Positions 18,817-34,300 of a stretch of DNA of 64,000 nucleotides are shown here, piece after piece. Numbering within the stretch: the stretch's first letter is position 1; each line of letters begins with the position of its first letter. Location: contig JANHCV010000013.1 in the NCBI GenBank assembly GCA_025594325.1, forward strand, positions 1 to 64,000, read 5' to 3'. Both the position numbers and the translations under genes were made by a program. The notes under the pieces are model-generated. The model saw nothing but the letters and a program-made list of their open reading frames with translations. It ran no database searches and was not told the origin of the DNA. Origin of the DNA: Blastocladiella emersonii ATCC 22665 (Eukaryota > Blastocladiomycota > Blastocladiomycetes > Blastocladiales > Blastocladiaceae).

Positions 18817-21800
18817 GTCGCAGAACAGCCCTGCATGGCTCAGGACGCGGCGGGCGTTGGAGACAGGGTAGGTAGGTAGGTAGCAGCAGCAGCAGCAAGG
18901 AGCAGGACCTGGCTGGCAAACAACACAAGTGAAGGCGTGCGTGATGGAGTAAGAGAGTGTTGAATGAATGGATGGGTGGATGCGATGCAGACCAGCATAC
19001 GTGTCGTGCGTCGTCCGGATTGGTCGGCGACCACCCGCCAATCCTGCGGCATGGCTGTGGGGGCGGCAGTGGTGGTAGTGGAGCTAGAGTGGTGTCGTGG
19101 GGCTGGTGGGGTCCCCTCTCCTTCCTGTCTCGCCTAGGTGGGTGGGCGGACGTAGCGCGCATGCGGGCGGGCAAGGTAGGAACGTTGTTCAAGCAATGGA
19201 TCATGTACTTTATGGCATGTGATCTGCAAGACAGGGAGGGGGAGCGACTGTGTCTAATTTTGACCGAGGGACCTTGCTGCAGCCAACGTCTGGCCCAATC
19301 CGACCCTCCACAAATCGCAACATGCACGAAACAAATTAGCTGACGTTTGGGATGTACCAAACCAGCCACGTAGATAATTTTCATGGTACTCAAACAAGAC
19401 CATACTCAAATCTTTGACTTCCTGCATGTCCAGCTAGCCAGGCTTCTGTAAATCACATTAATGACGCAACAAAATATCTGGCCATAAGAATATTGTAAAC
19501 CAGCCACTCTGGCAATTGTCATGGCACTCAAACAAAACCATATTCAAATCTTCGACTTCCCGCATGCCCATGTGGGCAAGGACCTATAAATCACAGTATC
19601 GAACCAACAAAATATCTGACCATAGAAACATAGTATACCAGCCACGAGGACAATTGTCATGGTACTCAAACAAAACCATATTCAAATCTTTGACTATTCA
19701 CATGTCTAGCTGGTTGGCGACCCATAAATCGTAACATTGGAGCAACAAAATATCTGACCACGGAAATACAGTAAACAAGCCCCGGAGATAATTGTCATGG
19801 TTCTCAAACAAAACCATATTCAGATCTTTGAATACCCCATGTCCAGGTGGTTGGGGGCCCAGAAATCGTAACATCGAACCAACAAAATATTTGACCATAG
19901 AAATATACTAAACCAGCCACGTACGTAATTGTCGCGTTACTTAAACAAAACCATACTCAAAACTTTGACTTCCCGCATGTTCACCTAGCCAGGTACCCAT
20001 AAATCACAGTATCGAGCCAACAAAAGATCTGACAATGGAAATATAGTAAACCGGCCGCGGAGAGAATTCTCATGGTACTCAAATGAAACCATACTCAAAT
20101 CTATGACTTCCCACATGTCCAGCTGGTTGAGGACCCATAAATCGTAACGTCAAAGCAACAATGTATCTGACCATGGGAATATAGTAAACGAGCCCCGGAG
20201 ATAATTGTCATGGTACGCAAACAAAACCATACTCAAGTCTATGCCTTCCCACATGTCCAGCTGGTTGGGGATCCATAAATCCCAGTATCGAACCAACAAG
20301 ATATCTGACCATTGGACTATATGTAACCGATCCCGTAGGTAATTGTCATGATACCCAAACAAAACCATATTCAAATCTTTCACATCCCGCATGTCCAGCT
20401 AGCCAGGGACCCATAAATCACAGTATCCAACCAACAAAGTATCTGACCAAAGAAAGATCATAAACCAGCCACGCAGATAATTGTCATGGTATTCAAACAA
20501 AACCATACTCAAATCTTCGAATACCCGATGTCCAGGTGGGCAAGGGCCTATACATCACAGTGTTGAACCAACAAAGTATCTGACGATCGGGATGTATCAA
20601 ACCGGCCATGCTGATAATTGTCATGGTACTCAAACATAATCATAGTCAAGTCTTCGAATATCCTCACGTCCACGTGGGCAAGGACCCAAAGCGCCAGGTA
20701 TCCAAATCTACCCCGTTGTGCACACTCTCCATTATCCAAGTCTGTCATCCTACAATTTTGGAACCCGTCGGCAAAGCTCACGGTCCAATCAACGAACAAC
20801 AGCCAACCTGCCAACCTGGCTACCTACCTGCCTACCTGCCTAGCTGGCTATCTGCCTACCTGCAAACCTGCCAACCTGCCCTACCTGCTAACCAAACACA
20901 CACACCGCCTCGCAAGTCCTTGTGGGCCCGCGCTCTCTGGTTGCCGTCCCAGCCAACAAAGGAATGAATGATGAGCCCTGGCAGCCTGGCAGCCTGCCAC
21001 ACTGACAGCCTGGCAGCCTGCCACACTGACAGCCTGACAGCGCCCACCCAGTAGTTATTAGCTACCTCGTATGTCGTCTGAGAGGGGTTCAGCAGTCAAT
21101 ATACGACTGGTCTCCTCCTGGCTGGCAGCTCTGCTGTCCACTCCAAGTCCTGCATGATGATGGGCCAAGGAGGGTTACGAGCAGCTCCTCTGTCTATCCG
21201 CGTGAAACCACTCACCCGCTGACGGATGTACACCACGCACCGTGCAGCGCGCACAGCGCACAGCGCCCAACGCACCACGCGCTGCGCACACGGCGCAAAC
21301 GGCCACCCTGGTGACACGCACACTCGCATGAACGGCAGGCATGCAAGGCGTCCTGAACTCAACGATGATATATCGTCTAGGTCTGCTCGCTCCAACGGGT
21401 GCGCCTGCCTGCCCTCCCTGTGCCATGGATTGATTGATTCATGTCCAGTGCTGCCCCCATGCTTGCTTTCATGGCCGCGGGGTCCGTCAGGACGCCTTGC
21501 AATGGGTGCGCCAACCCCTGTTGCCAGCCATGTGGCAAGAAACACCACAGCACCTGCGTCGCCCTGGCCACCGTACCTTGCAAACAGCGTAGCAGCCGTA
21601 CTGCTTCAGAGGGCTGCAGAGGGCTGGCTGCGGAGGGCTGAGGCGGCAGGGCTCCTCCTGCAGGAGACAGTGCTGGGGCCAAGGAGTTAGTGCTAGGGAC
21701 TACTAACTGAATGGTGAATGACCCACACACCACATGCTCCTGGCAGGAGTGCGTGTGGGCGCGTGGGCCTGTGTCCGTGCGTGCCTGGATTAGTCCTCCA

Positions 21801-21940
21801 TCACAAGTGACCAAGGTGACCAAGGTGACCAAGGTGACCAAGGTGACCAAGGTGACATGCAAGCACCAAGTTAGAGCGGCGGGGCAGCCATGGAAAGAAG
21901 GGCACAGGTACAAACTACCGTACCCTGGCCGCGGCCACTT
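18817..21940 (+). repeat. Array unit 7 (short)
   Basis: Haplotype A/T/A/G/G/A/A/G/G/G/T. This is the first unit with A at offset 135 (window 18951). It keeps the left-hand T-A pair at 562/644, and the strict long/short alternation stops here. Confidence 0.97.
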
Positions 21941-24900
21941 GTCGCAGAACAGCCCTGCATGGCTCAGGACGCGGCGGGCGTTGGAGACAGGGTAGGTAGG
22001 TAGGTAGCAGCAGCAGCAGCAAGGAGCAGGACCTGGCTGGCAAACAACACAAGTGAAGGCGTGCGTGATGGAGTAAGAGAGTGTTGAATGAATGGATGGG
22101 TGGATGCGATGCAGACCAGCATACGTGTCGTGCGTCGTCCGGATTGGTCGGCGACCACCCGCCAATCCTGCGGCATGGCTGTGGGGGCGGCAGTGGTGGT
22201 AGTGGAGCTAGAGTGGTGTCGTGGGGCTGGTGGGGTCCCCTCTCCTTCCTGTCTCGCCTAGGTGGGTGGGCGGACGTAGCGCGCATGCGGGCGGGCAAGG
22301 TAGGAACGTTGTTCAAGCAATGGATCATGTACTTTATGGCATGTGATCTGCAAGACAGGGAGGGGGAGCGACTGTGTCTAATTTTGACCGAGGGACCTTG
22401 CTGCAGCCAACGTCTGGCCCAATCCGACCCTCCACAAATCGCAACATGCACGAAACAAATTAGCTGACGTTTGGGATGTACCAAACCAGCCACGTAGATA
22501 ACTTTCATGGTACTCAAACAAGACCATACTCAAATCTTTGACTTCCTGCATGTCCAGCTAGCCAGGCTTCTGTAAATCACATTGATGACGCAACAAAATA
22601 TCTGGCCATAAGAATATTGTAAACCAGCCACTCTGGCAATTGTCATGGCACTCAAACAAAACCATATTCAAATCTTCGACTTCCCGCATGCCCATGTGGG
22701 CAAGGACCTATAAATCACAGTATCGAACCAACAAAATATCTGACCATAGAAACATAGTATACCAGCCACGAGGACAATTGTCATGGTACTCAAACAAAAC
22801 CATATTCAAATCTTTGACTATTCACATGTCTAGCTGGTTGGCGACCCATAAATCGTAACATTGGAGCAACAAAATATCTGACCACGGAAATACAGTAAAC
22901 AAGCCCCGGAGATAATTGTCATGGTTCTCAAACAAAACCATATTCAGATCTTTGAATACCCCATGTCCAGGTGGTTGGGGGCCCAGAAATCGTAACATCG
23001 AACCAACAAAATATTTGACCATAGAAATATACTAAACCAGCCACGTACGTAATTGTCGCGTTACTTAAACAAAACCATACTCAAAACTTTGACTTCCCGC
23101 ATGTTCACCTAGCCAGGTACCCATAAATCACAGTATCGAGCCAACAAAAGATCTGACAATGGAAATATAGTAAACCGGCCGCGGAGAGAATTCTCATGGT
23201 ACTCAAATGAAACCATACTCAAATCTATGACTTCCCACATGTCCAGCTGGTTGAGGACCCATAAATCGTAACGTCAAAGCAACAATGTATCTGACCATGG
23301 GAATATAGTAAACGAGCCCCGGAGATAATTGTCATGGTACGCAAACAAAACCATACTCAAGTCTATGCCTTCCCACATGTCCAGCTGGTTGGGGATCCAT
23401 AAATCCCAGTATCGAACCAACAAGATATCTGACCATTGGACTATATGTAACCGATCCCGTAGGTAATTGTCATGATACCCAAACAAAACCATATTCAAAT
23501 CTTTCACATCCCGCATGTCCAGCTAGCCAGGGACCCATAAATCACAGTATCCAACCAACAAAGTATCTGACCAAAGAAAGATCATAAACCAGCCACGCAG
23601 ATAATTGTCATGGTATTCAAACAAAACCATACTCAAATCTTCGAATACCCGATGTCCAGGTGGGCAAGGGCCTATACATCACAGTGTTGAACCAACAAAG
23701 TATCTGACGATCGGGATGTATCAAACCGGCCATGCTGATAATTGTCATGGTACTCAAACATAATCATAGTCAAGTCTTCGAATATCCTCACGTCCACGTG
23801 GGCAAGGACCCAAAGCGCCAGGTATCCAAATCTACCCCGTTGTGCACACTCTCCATTATCCAAGTCTGTCATCCTACAATTTTGGAACCCGTCGGCAAAG
23901 CTCACGGTCCAATCAACGAACAACAGCCAACCTGCCAACCTGGCTACCTACCTGCCTACCTGCCTAGCTGGCTATCTGCCTACCTGCAAACCTGCCAACC
24001 TGCCCTACCTGCTAACCAAACACACACACCGCCTCGCAAGTCCTTGTGGGCCCGCGCTCTCTGGTTGCCGTCCCAGCCAACAAAGGAATGAATGATGAGC
24101 CCTGGCAGCCTGGCAGCCTGCCACACTGACAGCCTGGCAGCCTGCCACACTGACAGCCTGACAGCGCCCACCCAGTAGTTATTAGCTACCTCGTATGTCG
24201 TCTGAGAGGGGTTCAGCAGTCAATATACGACTGGTCTCCTCCTGGCTGGCAGCTCTGCTGTCCACTCCAAGTCCTGCATGATGATGGGCCAAGGAGGGTT
24301 ACGAGCAGCTCCTCTGTCTATCCGCGTGAAACCACTCACCCGCTGACGGATGTACACCACGCACCGTGCAGCGCGCACAGCGCACAGCGCCCAACGCACC
24401 ACGCGCTGCGCACACGGCGCAAACGGCCACCCTGGTGACACGCACACTCGCATGAACGGCAGGCATGCAAGGCGTCCTGAACTCAACGATGATATATCGT
24501 CTAGGTCTGCTCGCTCCAACGGGTGCGCCTGCCTGCCCTCCCTGTGCCATGGATTGATTGATTCATGTCCAGTGCTGCCCCCATGCTTGCTTTCATGGCC
24601 GCGGGGTCCGTCAGGACGCCTTGCAATGGGTGCGCCAACCCCTGTTGCCAGCCATGTGGCAAGAAACACCACAGCACCTGCGTCGCCCTGGCCACCGTAC
24701 CTTGCAAACAGCGTAGCAGCCGTACTGCTTCAGAGGGCTGCAGAGGGCTGGCTGCGGAGGGCTGAGGCGGCAGGGCTCCTCCTGCAGGAGACAGTGCTGG
24801 GGCCAAGGAGTTAGTGCTAGGGACTACTAACTGAATGGTGAATGACCCACACACCACATGCTCCTGGCAGGAGTGCGTGTGGGCGCGTGGGCCTGTGTCC

Positions 24901-25064
24901 GTGCGTGCCTGGATTAGTCCTCCATCACAAGTGACCAAGGTGACCAAGGTGACCAAGGTGACCAAGGTGACCAAGGTGACATGCAAGCACCAAGTTAGAG
25001 CGGCGGGGCAGCCATGGAAAGAAGGGCACAGGTACAAACTACCGTACCCTGGCCGCGGCCACTT
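21941..25064 (+). repeat. Array unit 8 (short)
   Basis: Haplotype A/C/G/G/G/A/A/G/G/G/T. This is the first unit with the C-G pair at offsets 562 and 644 (window 22502 and 22584). Confidence 0.97.
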
Positions 25065-28000
25065 GTCGCAGAACAGCCCTGCATGGCTCAGGACGCGGCG
25101 GGCGTTGGAGACAGGGTAGGTAGGTAGGTAGCAGCAGCAGCAGCAAGGAGCAGGACCTGGCTGGCAAACAACACAAGTGAAGGCGTGCGTGATGGAGTAA
25201 GAGAGTGTTGAATGAATGGATGGGTGGATGCGATGCAGACCAGCATACGTGTCGTGCGTCGTCCGGATTGGTCGGCGACCACCCGCCAATCCTGCGGCAT
25301 GGCTGTGGGGGCGGCAGTGGTGGTAGTGGAGCTAGAGTGGTGTCGTGGGGCTGGTGGGGTCCCCTCTCCTTCCTGTCTCGCCTAGGTGGGTGGGCGGACG
25401 TAGCGCGCATGCGGGCGGGCAAGGTAGGAACGTTGTTCAAGCAATGGATCATGTACTTTATGGCATGTGATCTGCAAGACAGGGAGGGGGAGCGACTGTG
25501 TCTAATTTTGACCGAGGGACCTTGCTGCAGCCAACGTCTGGCCCAATCCGACCCTCCACAAATCGCAACATGCACGAAACAAATTAGCTGACGTTTGGGA
25601 TGTACCAAACCAGCCACGTAGATAACTTTCATGGTACTCAAACAAGACCATACTCAAATCTTTGACTTCCTGCATGTCCAGCTAGCCAGGCTTCTGTAAA
25701 TCACATTGATGACGCAACAAAATATCTGGCCATAAGAATATTGTAAACCAGCCACTCTGGCAATTGTCATGGCACTCAAACAAAACCATATTCAAATCTT
25801 CGACTTCCCGCATGCCCATGTGGGCAAGGACCTATAAATCACAGTATCGAACCAACAAAATATCTGACCATAGAAACATAGTATACCAGCCACGAGGACA
25901 ATTGTCATGGTACTCAAACAAAACCATATTCAAATCTTTGACTATTCACATGTCTAGCTGGTTGGCGACCCATAAATCGTAACATTGGAGCAACAAAATA
26001 TCTGACCACGGAAATACAGTAAACAAGCCCCGGAGATAATTGTCATGGTTCTCAAACAAAACCATATTCAGATCTTTGAATACCCCATGTCCAGGTGGTT
26101 GGGGGCCCAGAAATCGTAACATCGAACCAACAAAATATTTGACCATAGAAATATACTAAACCAGCCACGTACGTAATTGTCGCGTTACTTAAACAAAACC
26201 ATACTCAAAACTTTGACTTCCCGCATGTTCACCTAGCCAGGTACCCATAAATCACAGTATCGAGCCAACAAAAGATCTGACAATGGAAATATAGTAAACC
26301 GGCCGCGGAGAGAATTCTCATGGTACTCAAATGAAACCATACTCAAATCTATGACTTCCCACATGTCCAGCTGGTTGAGGACCCATAAATCGTAACGTCA
26401 AAGCAACAATGTATCTGACCATGGGAATATAGTAAACGAGCCCCGGAGATAATTGTCATGGTACGCAAACAAAACCATACTCAAGTCTATGCCTTCCCAC
26501 ATGTCCAGCTGGTTGGGGATCCATAAATCCCAGTATCGAACCAACAAGATATCTGACCATTGGACTATATGTAACCGATCCCGTAGGTAATTGTCATGAT
26601 ACCCAAACAAAACCATATTCAAATCTTTCACATCCCGCATGTCCAGCTAGCCAGGGACCCATAAATCACAGTATCCAACCAACAAAGTATCTGACCAAAG
26701 AAAGATCATAAACCAGCCACGCAGATAATTGTCATGGTATTCAAACAAAACCATACTCAAATCTTCGAATACCCGATGTCCAGGTGGGCAAGGGCCTATA
26801 CATCACAGTGTTGAACCAACAAAGTATCTGACGATCGGGATGTATCAAACCGGCCATGCTGATAATTGTCATGGTACTCAAACATAATCATAGTCAAGTC
26901 TTCGAATATCCTCACGTCCACGTGGGCAAGGACCCAAAGCGCCAGGTATCCAAATCTACCCCGTTGTGCACACTCTCCATTATCCAAGTCTGTCATCCTA
27001 CAATTTTGGAACCCGTCGGCAAAGCTCACGGTCCAATCAACGAACAACAGCCAACCTGCCAACCTGGCTACCTACCTGCCTACCTGCCTAGCTGGCTATC
27101 TGCCTACCTGCAAACCTGCCAACCTGCCCTACCTGCTAACCAAACACACACACCGCCTCGCAAGTCCTTGTGGGCCCGCGCTCTCTGGTTGCCGTCCCAG
27201 CCAACAAAGGAATGAATGATGAGCCCTGGCAGCCTGGCAGCCTGCCACACTGACAGCCTGGCAGCCTGCCACACTGACAGCCTGACAGCGCCCACCCAGT
27301 AGTTATTAGCTACCTCGTATGTCGTCTGAGAGGGGTTCAGCAGTCAATATACGACTGGTCTCCTCCTGGCTGGCAGCTCTGCTGTCCACTCCAAGTCCTG
27401 CATGATGATGGGCCAAGGAGGGTTACGAGCAGCTCCTCTGTCTATCCGCGTGAAACCACTCACCCGCTGACGGATGTACACCACGCACCGTGCAGCGCGC
27501 ACAGCGCACAGCGCCCAACGCACCACGCGCTGCGCACACGGCGCAAACGGCCACCCTGGTGACACGCACACTCGCATGAACGGCAGGCATGCAAGGCGTC
27601 CTGAACTCAACGATGATATATCGTCTAGGTCTGCTCGCTCCAACGGGTGCGCCTGCCTGCCCTCCCTGTGCCATGGATTGATTGATTCATGTCCAGTGCT
27701 GCCCCCATGCTTGCTTTCATGGCCGCGGGGTCCGTCAGGACGCCTTGCAATGGGTGCGCCAACCCCTGTTGCCAGCCATGTGGCAAGAAACACCACAGCA
27801 CCTGCGTCGCCCTGGCCACCGTACCTTGCAAACAGCGTAGCAGCCGTACTGCTTCAGAGGGCTGCAGAGGGCTGGCTGCGGAGGGCTGAGGCGGCAGGGC
27901 TCCTCCTGCAGGAGACAGTGCTGGGGCCAAGGAGTTAGTGCTAGGGACTACTAACTGAATGGTGAATGACCCACACACCACATGCTCCTGGCAGGAGTGC

Positions 28001-28188
28001 GTGTGGGCGCGTGGGCCTGTGTCCGTGCGTGCCTGGATTAGTCCTCCATCACAAGTGACCAAGGTGACCAAGGTGACCAAGGTGACCAAGGTGACCAAGG
28101 TGACATGCAAGCACCAAGTTAGAGCGGCGGGGCAGCCATGGAAAGAAGGGCACAGGTACAAACTACCGTACCCTGGCCGCGGCCACTT
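25065..28188 (+). repeat. Array unit 9 (short)
   Basis: Haplotype A/C/G/G/G/A/A/G/G/G/T, the same as units 8 and 13 at all scored sites. Confidence 0.97.
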
Positions 28189-31100
28189 GTCGCAGAACAG
28201 CCCTGCATGGCTCAGGACGCGGCGGGCGTTGGAGACAGGGTAGGTAGGTAGGTAGCAGCAGCAGCAGCAAGGAGCAGGACCTGGCTGGCAAACAACACAA
28301 GTGAAGGCGTGCGTGATGGAGTAAGAGAGTGTTGAATGAATGGATGGGTGGATGCGATGCAGACCAGCATACGTGTCGTGCGTCGTCCGGATTGGTCGGC
28401 GACCACCCGCCAATCCTGCGGCATGGCTGTGGGGGCGGCAGTGGTGGTAGTGGAGCTAGAGTGGTGTCGTGGGGCTGGTGGGGTCCCCTCTCCTTCCTGT
28501 CTCGCCTAGGTGGGTGGGCGGACGTAGCGCGCATGCGGGCGGGCAAGGTAGGAACGTTGTTCAAGCAATGGATCATGTACTTTATGGCATGTGATCTGCA
28601 AGACAGGGAGGGGGAGCGACTGTGTCTAATTTTGACCGAGGGACCTTGCTGCAGCCAACGTCTGGCCCAATCCGACCCTCCACAAATCGCAACATGCACG
28701 AAACAAATTAGCTGACGTTTGGGATGTACCAAACCAGCCACGTAGATAATTTTCATGGTACTCAAACAAGACCATACTCAAATCTTTGACTTCCTGCATG
28801 TCCAGCTAGCCAGGCTTCTGTAAATCACATTAATGACGCAACAAAATATCTGGCCATAAGAATATTGTAAACCAGCCACTCTGGCAATTGTCATGGCACT
28901 CAAACAAAACCATATTCAAATCTTCGACTTCCCGCATGCCCATGTGGGCAAGGACCTATAAATCACAGTATCGAACCAACAAAATATCTGACCATAGAAA
29001 CATAGTATACCAGCCACGAGGACAATTGTCATGGTACTCAAACAAAACCATATTCAAATCTTTGACTATTCACATGTCTAGCTGGTTGGCGACCCATAAA
29101 TCGTAACATTGGAGCAACAAAATATCTGACCACGGAAATACAGTAAACAAGCCCCGGAGATAATTGTCATGGTTCTCAAACAAAACCATATTCAGATCTT
29201 TGAATACCCCATGTCCAGGTGGTTGGGGGCCCAGAAATCGTAACATCGAACCAACAAAATATTTGACCATAGAAATATACTAAACCAGCCACGTACGTAA
29301 TTGTCGCGTTACTTAAACAAAACCATACTCAAAACTTTGACTTCCCGCATGTTCACCTAGCCAGGTACCCATAAATCACAGTATCGAGCCAACAAAAGAT
29401 CTGACAATGGAAATATAGTAAACCGGCCGCGGAGAGAATTCTCATGGTACTCAAATGAAACCATACTCAAATCTATGACTTCCCACATGTCCAGCTGGTT
29501 GAGGACCCATAAATCGTAACGTCAAAGCAACAATGTATCTGACCATGGGAATATAGTAAACGAGCCCCGGAGATAATTGTCATGGTACGCAAACAAAACC
29601 ATACTCAAGTCTATGCCTTCCCACATGTCCAGCTGGTTGGGGATCCATAAATCCCAGTATCGAACCAACAAGATATCTGACCATTGGACTATATGTAACC
29701 GATCCCGTAGGTAATTGTCATGATACCCAAACAAAACCATATTCAAATCTTTCACATCCCGCATGTCCAGCTAGCCAGGGACCCATAAATCACAGTATCC
29801 AACCAACAAAGTATCTGACCAAAGAAAGATCATAAACCAGCCACGCAGATAATTGTCATGGTATTCAAACAAAACCATACTCAAATCTTCGAATACCCGA
29901 TGTCCAGGTGGGCAAGGGCCTATACATCACAGTGTTGAACCAACAAAGTATCTGACGATCGGGATGTATCAAACCGGCCATGCTGATAATTGTCATGGTA
30001 CTCAAACATAATCATAGTCAAGTCTTCGAATATCCTCACGTCCACGTGGGCAAGGACCCAAAGCGCCAGGTATCCAAATCTACCCCGTTGTGCACACTCT
30101 CCATTATCCAAGTCTGTCATCCTACAATTTTGGAACCCGTCGGCAAAGCTCACGGTCCAATCAACGAACAACAGCCAACCTGCCAACCTGGCTACCTACC
30201 TGCCTACCTGCCTAGCTGGCTATCTGCCTACCTGCAAACCTGCCAACCTGCCCTACCTGCTAACCAAACACACACACCGCCTCGCAAGTCCTTGTGGGCC
30301 CGCGCTCTCTGGTTGCCGTCCCAGCCAACAAAGGAATGAATGATGAGCCCTGGCAGCCTGGCAGCCTGCCACACTGACAGCCTGGCAGCCTGCCACACTG
30401 ACAGCCTGACAGCGCCCACCCAGTAGTTATTAGCTACCTCGTATGTCGTCTGAGAGGGGTTCAGCAGTCAATATACGACTGGTCTCCTCCTGGCTGGCAG
30501 CTCTGCTGTCCACTCCAAGTCCTGCATGATGATGGGCCAAGGAGGGTTACGAGCAGCTCCTCTGTCTATCCGCGTGAAACCACTCACCCGCTGACGGATG
30601 TACACCACGCACCGTGCAGCGCGCACAGCGCACAGCGCCCAACGCACCACGCGCTGCGCACACGGCGCAAACGGCCACCCTGGTGACACGCACACTCGCA
30701 TGAACGGCAGGCATGCAAGGCGTCCTGAACTCAACGATGATATATCGTCTAGGTCTGCTCGCTCCAACGGGTGCGCCTGCCTGCCCTCCCTGTGCCATGG
30801 ATTGATTGATTCATGTCCAGTGCTGCCCCCATGCTTGCTTTCATGGCCGCGGGGTCCGTCAGGACGCCTTGCAATGGGTGCGCCAACCCCTGTTGCCAGC
30901 CATGTGGCAAGAAACACCACAGCACCTGCGTCGCCCTGGCCACCGTACCTTGCAAACAGCGTAGCAGCCGTACTGCTTCAGAGGGCTGCAGAGGGCTGGC
31001 TGCGGAGGGCTGAGGCGGCAGGGCTCCTCCTGCAGGAGACAGTGCTGGGGCCAAGGAGTTAGTGCTAGGGACTACTAACTGAATGGTGAATGACCCACAC

Positions 31101-31312
31101 ACCACATGCTCCTGGCAGGAGTGCGTGTGGGCGCGTGGGCCTGTGTCCGTGCGTGCCTGGATTAGTCCTCCATCACAAGTGACCAAGGTGACCAAGGTGA
31201 CCAAGGTGACCAAGGTGACCAAGGTGACATGCAAGCACCAAGTTAGAGCGGCGGGGCAGCCATGGAAAGAAGGGCACAGGTACAAACTACCGTACCCTGG
31301 CCGCGGCCACTT
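28189..31312 (+). repeat. Array unit 10 (short)
   Basis: Haplotype A/T/A/G/G/A/A/G/G/G/T, the same as unit 7. It is an island of the T-A pair at 562/644 between C-G units 9 and 11. Confidence 0.97.
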
Positions 31313-34300
31313 GTCGCAGAACAGCCCTGCATGGCTCAGGACGCGGCGGGCGTTGGAGACAGGGTAGGTAGGTAGGTAGCAGCAGCAGCAGCAAGGAGCA
31401 GGACCTGGCTGGCAAACAACACAAGTGAAGGCGTGCGTGATGGAGTGAGAGAGTGTTGAATGAATGGATGGGTGGATGCGATGCAGACCAGCATACGTGT
31501 CGTGCGTCGTCCGGATTGGTCGGCGACCACCCGCCAATCCTGCGGCATGGCTGTGGGGGCGGCAGTGGTGGTAGTGGAGCTAGAGTGGTGTCGTGGGGCT
31601 GGTGGGGTCCCCTCTCCTTCCTGTCTCGCCTAGGTGGGTGGGCGGACGTAGCGCGCATGCGGGCGGGCAAGGTAGGAACGTTGTTCAAGCAATGGATCAT
31701 GTACTTTATGGCATGTGATCTGCAAGACAGGGAGGGGGAGCGACTGTGTCTAATTTTGACCGAGGGACCTTGCTGCAGCCAACGTCTGGCCCAATCCGAC
31801 CCTCCACAAATCGCAACATGCACGAAACAAATTAGCTGACGTTTGGGATGTACCAAACCAGCCACGTAGATAACTTTCATGGTACTCAAACAAGACCATA
31901 CTCAAATCTTTGACTTCCTGCATGTCCAGCTAGCCAGGCTTCTGTAAATCACATTGATGACGCAACAAAATATCTGGCCATAAGAATATTGTAAACCAGC
32001 CACTCTGGCAATTGTCATGGCACTCAAACAAAACCATATTCAAATCTTCGACTTCCCGCATGCCCATGTGGGCAAGGACCTATAAATCACAGTATCGAAC
32101 CAACAAAATATCTGACCATAGAAACATAGTATACCAGCCACGAGGACAATTGTCATGGTACTCAAACAAAACCATATTCAAATCTTTGACTATTCACATG
32201 TCTAGCTGGTTGGCGACCCATAAATCGTAACATTGGAGCAACAAAATATCTGACCACGGAAATACAGTAAACAAGCCCCGGAGATAATTGTCATGGTTCT
32301 CAAACAAAACCATATTCAGATCTTTGAATACCCCATGTCCAGGTGGTTGGGGGCCCAGAAATCGTAACATCGAACCAACAAAATATTTGACCATAGAAAT
32401 ATACTAAACCAGCCACGTACGTAATTGTCGCGTTACTTAAACAAAACCATACTCAAAACTTTGACTTCCCGCATGTTCACCTAGCCAGGTACCCATAAAT
32501 CACAGTATCGAGCCAACAAAAGATCTGACAATGGAAATATAGTAAACCGGCCGCGGAGAGAATTCTCATGGTACTCAAATGAAACCATACTCAAATCTAT
32601 GACTTCCCACATGTCCAGCTGGTTGAGGACCCATAAATCGTAACGTCAAAGCAACAATGTATCTGACCATGGGAATATAGTAAACGAGCCCCGGAGATAA
32701 TTGTCATGGTACGCAAACAAAACCATACTCAAGTCTATGCCTTCCCACATGTCCAGCTGGTTGGGGATCCATAAATCCCAGTATCGAACCAACAAGATAT
32801 CTGACCATTGGACTATATGTAACCGATCCCGTAGGTAATTGTCATGATACCCAAACAAAACCATATTCAAATCTTTCACATCCCGCATGTCCAGCTAGCC
32901 AGGGACCCATAAATCACAGTATCCAACCAACAAAGTATCTGACCAAAGAAAGATCATAAACCAGCCACGCAGATAATTGTCATGGTATTCAAACAAAACC
33001 ATACTCAAATCTTCGAATACCCGATGTCCAGGTGGGCAAGGGCCTATACATCACAGTGTTGAACCAACAAAGTATCTGACGATCGGGATGTATCAAACCG
33101 GCCATGCTGATAATTGTCATGGTACTCAAACATAATCATAGTCAAGTCTTCGAATATCCTCACGTCCACGTGGGCAAGGACCCAAAGCGCCAGGTATCCA
33201 AATCTACCCCGTTGTGCACACTCTCCATTATCCAAGTCTGTCATCCTACAATTTTGGAACCCGTCGGCAAAGCTCACGGTCCAATCAACGAACAACAGCC
33301 AACCTGCCAACCTGGCTACCTACCTGCCTACCTGCCTAGCTGGCTATCTGCCTACCTGCAAACCTGCCAACCTGCCCTACCTGCTAACCAAACACACACA
33401 CCGCCTCGCAAGTCCTTGTGGGCCCGCGCTCTCTGGTTGCCGTCCCAGCCAACAAAGGAATGAATGATGAGCCCTGGCAGCCTGGCAGCCTGCCACACTG
33501 ACAGCCTGGCAGCCTGCCACACTGACAGCCTGGCAGCCTGCCACACTGACAGCCTGACAGCGCCCACCCAGTAGTTATTAGCTACCTCGTATGTCATCTG
33601 AGAGGGGTTCAGCAGTCAATATACGACTGGTCTCCTCCTGGCTGGCAGCTCTGCTGTCCACTCCAAGTCCTGCATGATGATGGGCCAAGGAGCGTTACGA
33701 GCAGCTCCTCTGTCTATCCGCGTGAAACCACTCACCCGCTGACGGATGTACACCACGCACCGTGCAGCGCGCACAGCGCACAGCGCCCAACGCACCACGC
33801 GCTGCGCACACGGCGCAAACGGCCACCCTGGTGACACGCACACTCGCATGAACGGCAGGCATGCAAGGCGTCCTGAACTCAACGATGATATATCGTCTAG
33901 GTCTGCTCGCTCCAACGGGTGCGCCTGCCTGCCCTCCCTGTGCCATGGATTGATTGATTCATGTCCAGTGCTGCCCCCATGCTTGCTTTCATGGCCGCGG
34001 GGTCCGTCAGGACGCCTTGCAATGGGTGCGCCAACCCCTGTTGCCAGCCATGTGGCAAGAAACACCACAGCACCTGCGTCGCCCTGGCCACCGTACCTTG
34101 CAAACAGCGTAGCAGCCGTACTGCTTCAGAGGGCTGCAGAGGGCTGGCTGCGGAGGGCTGAGGCGGCAGGGCTCCTCCTGCAGGAGACAGTGCTGGGGCC
34201 AAGGAGTTAGTGCTAGGGACTACTAACTGAATGGTGAATGACCCACACACCACATGCTCCTGGCAGGAGTGCGTGTGGGCGCGTGGGCCTGTGTCCGTGC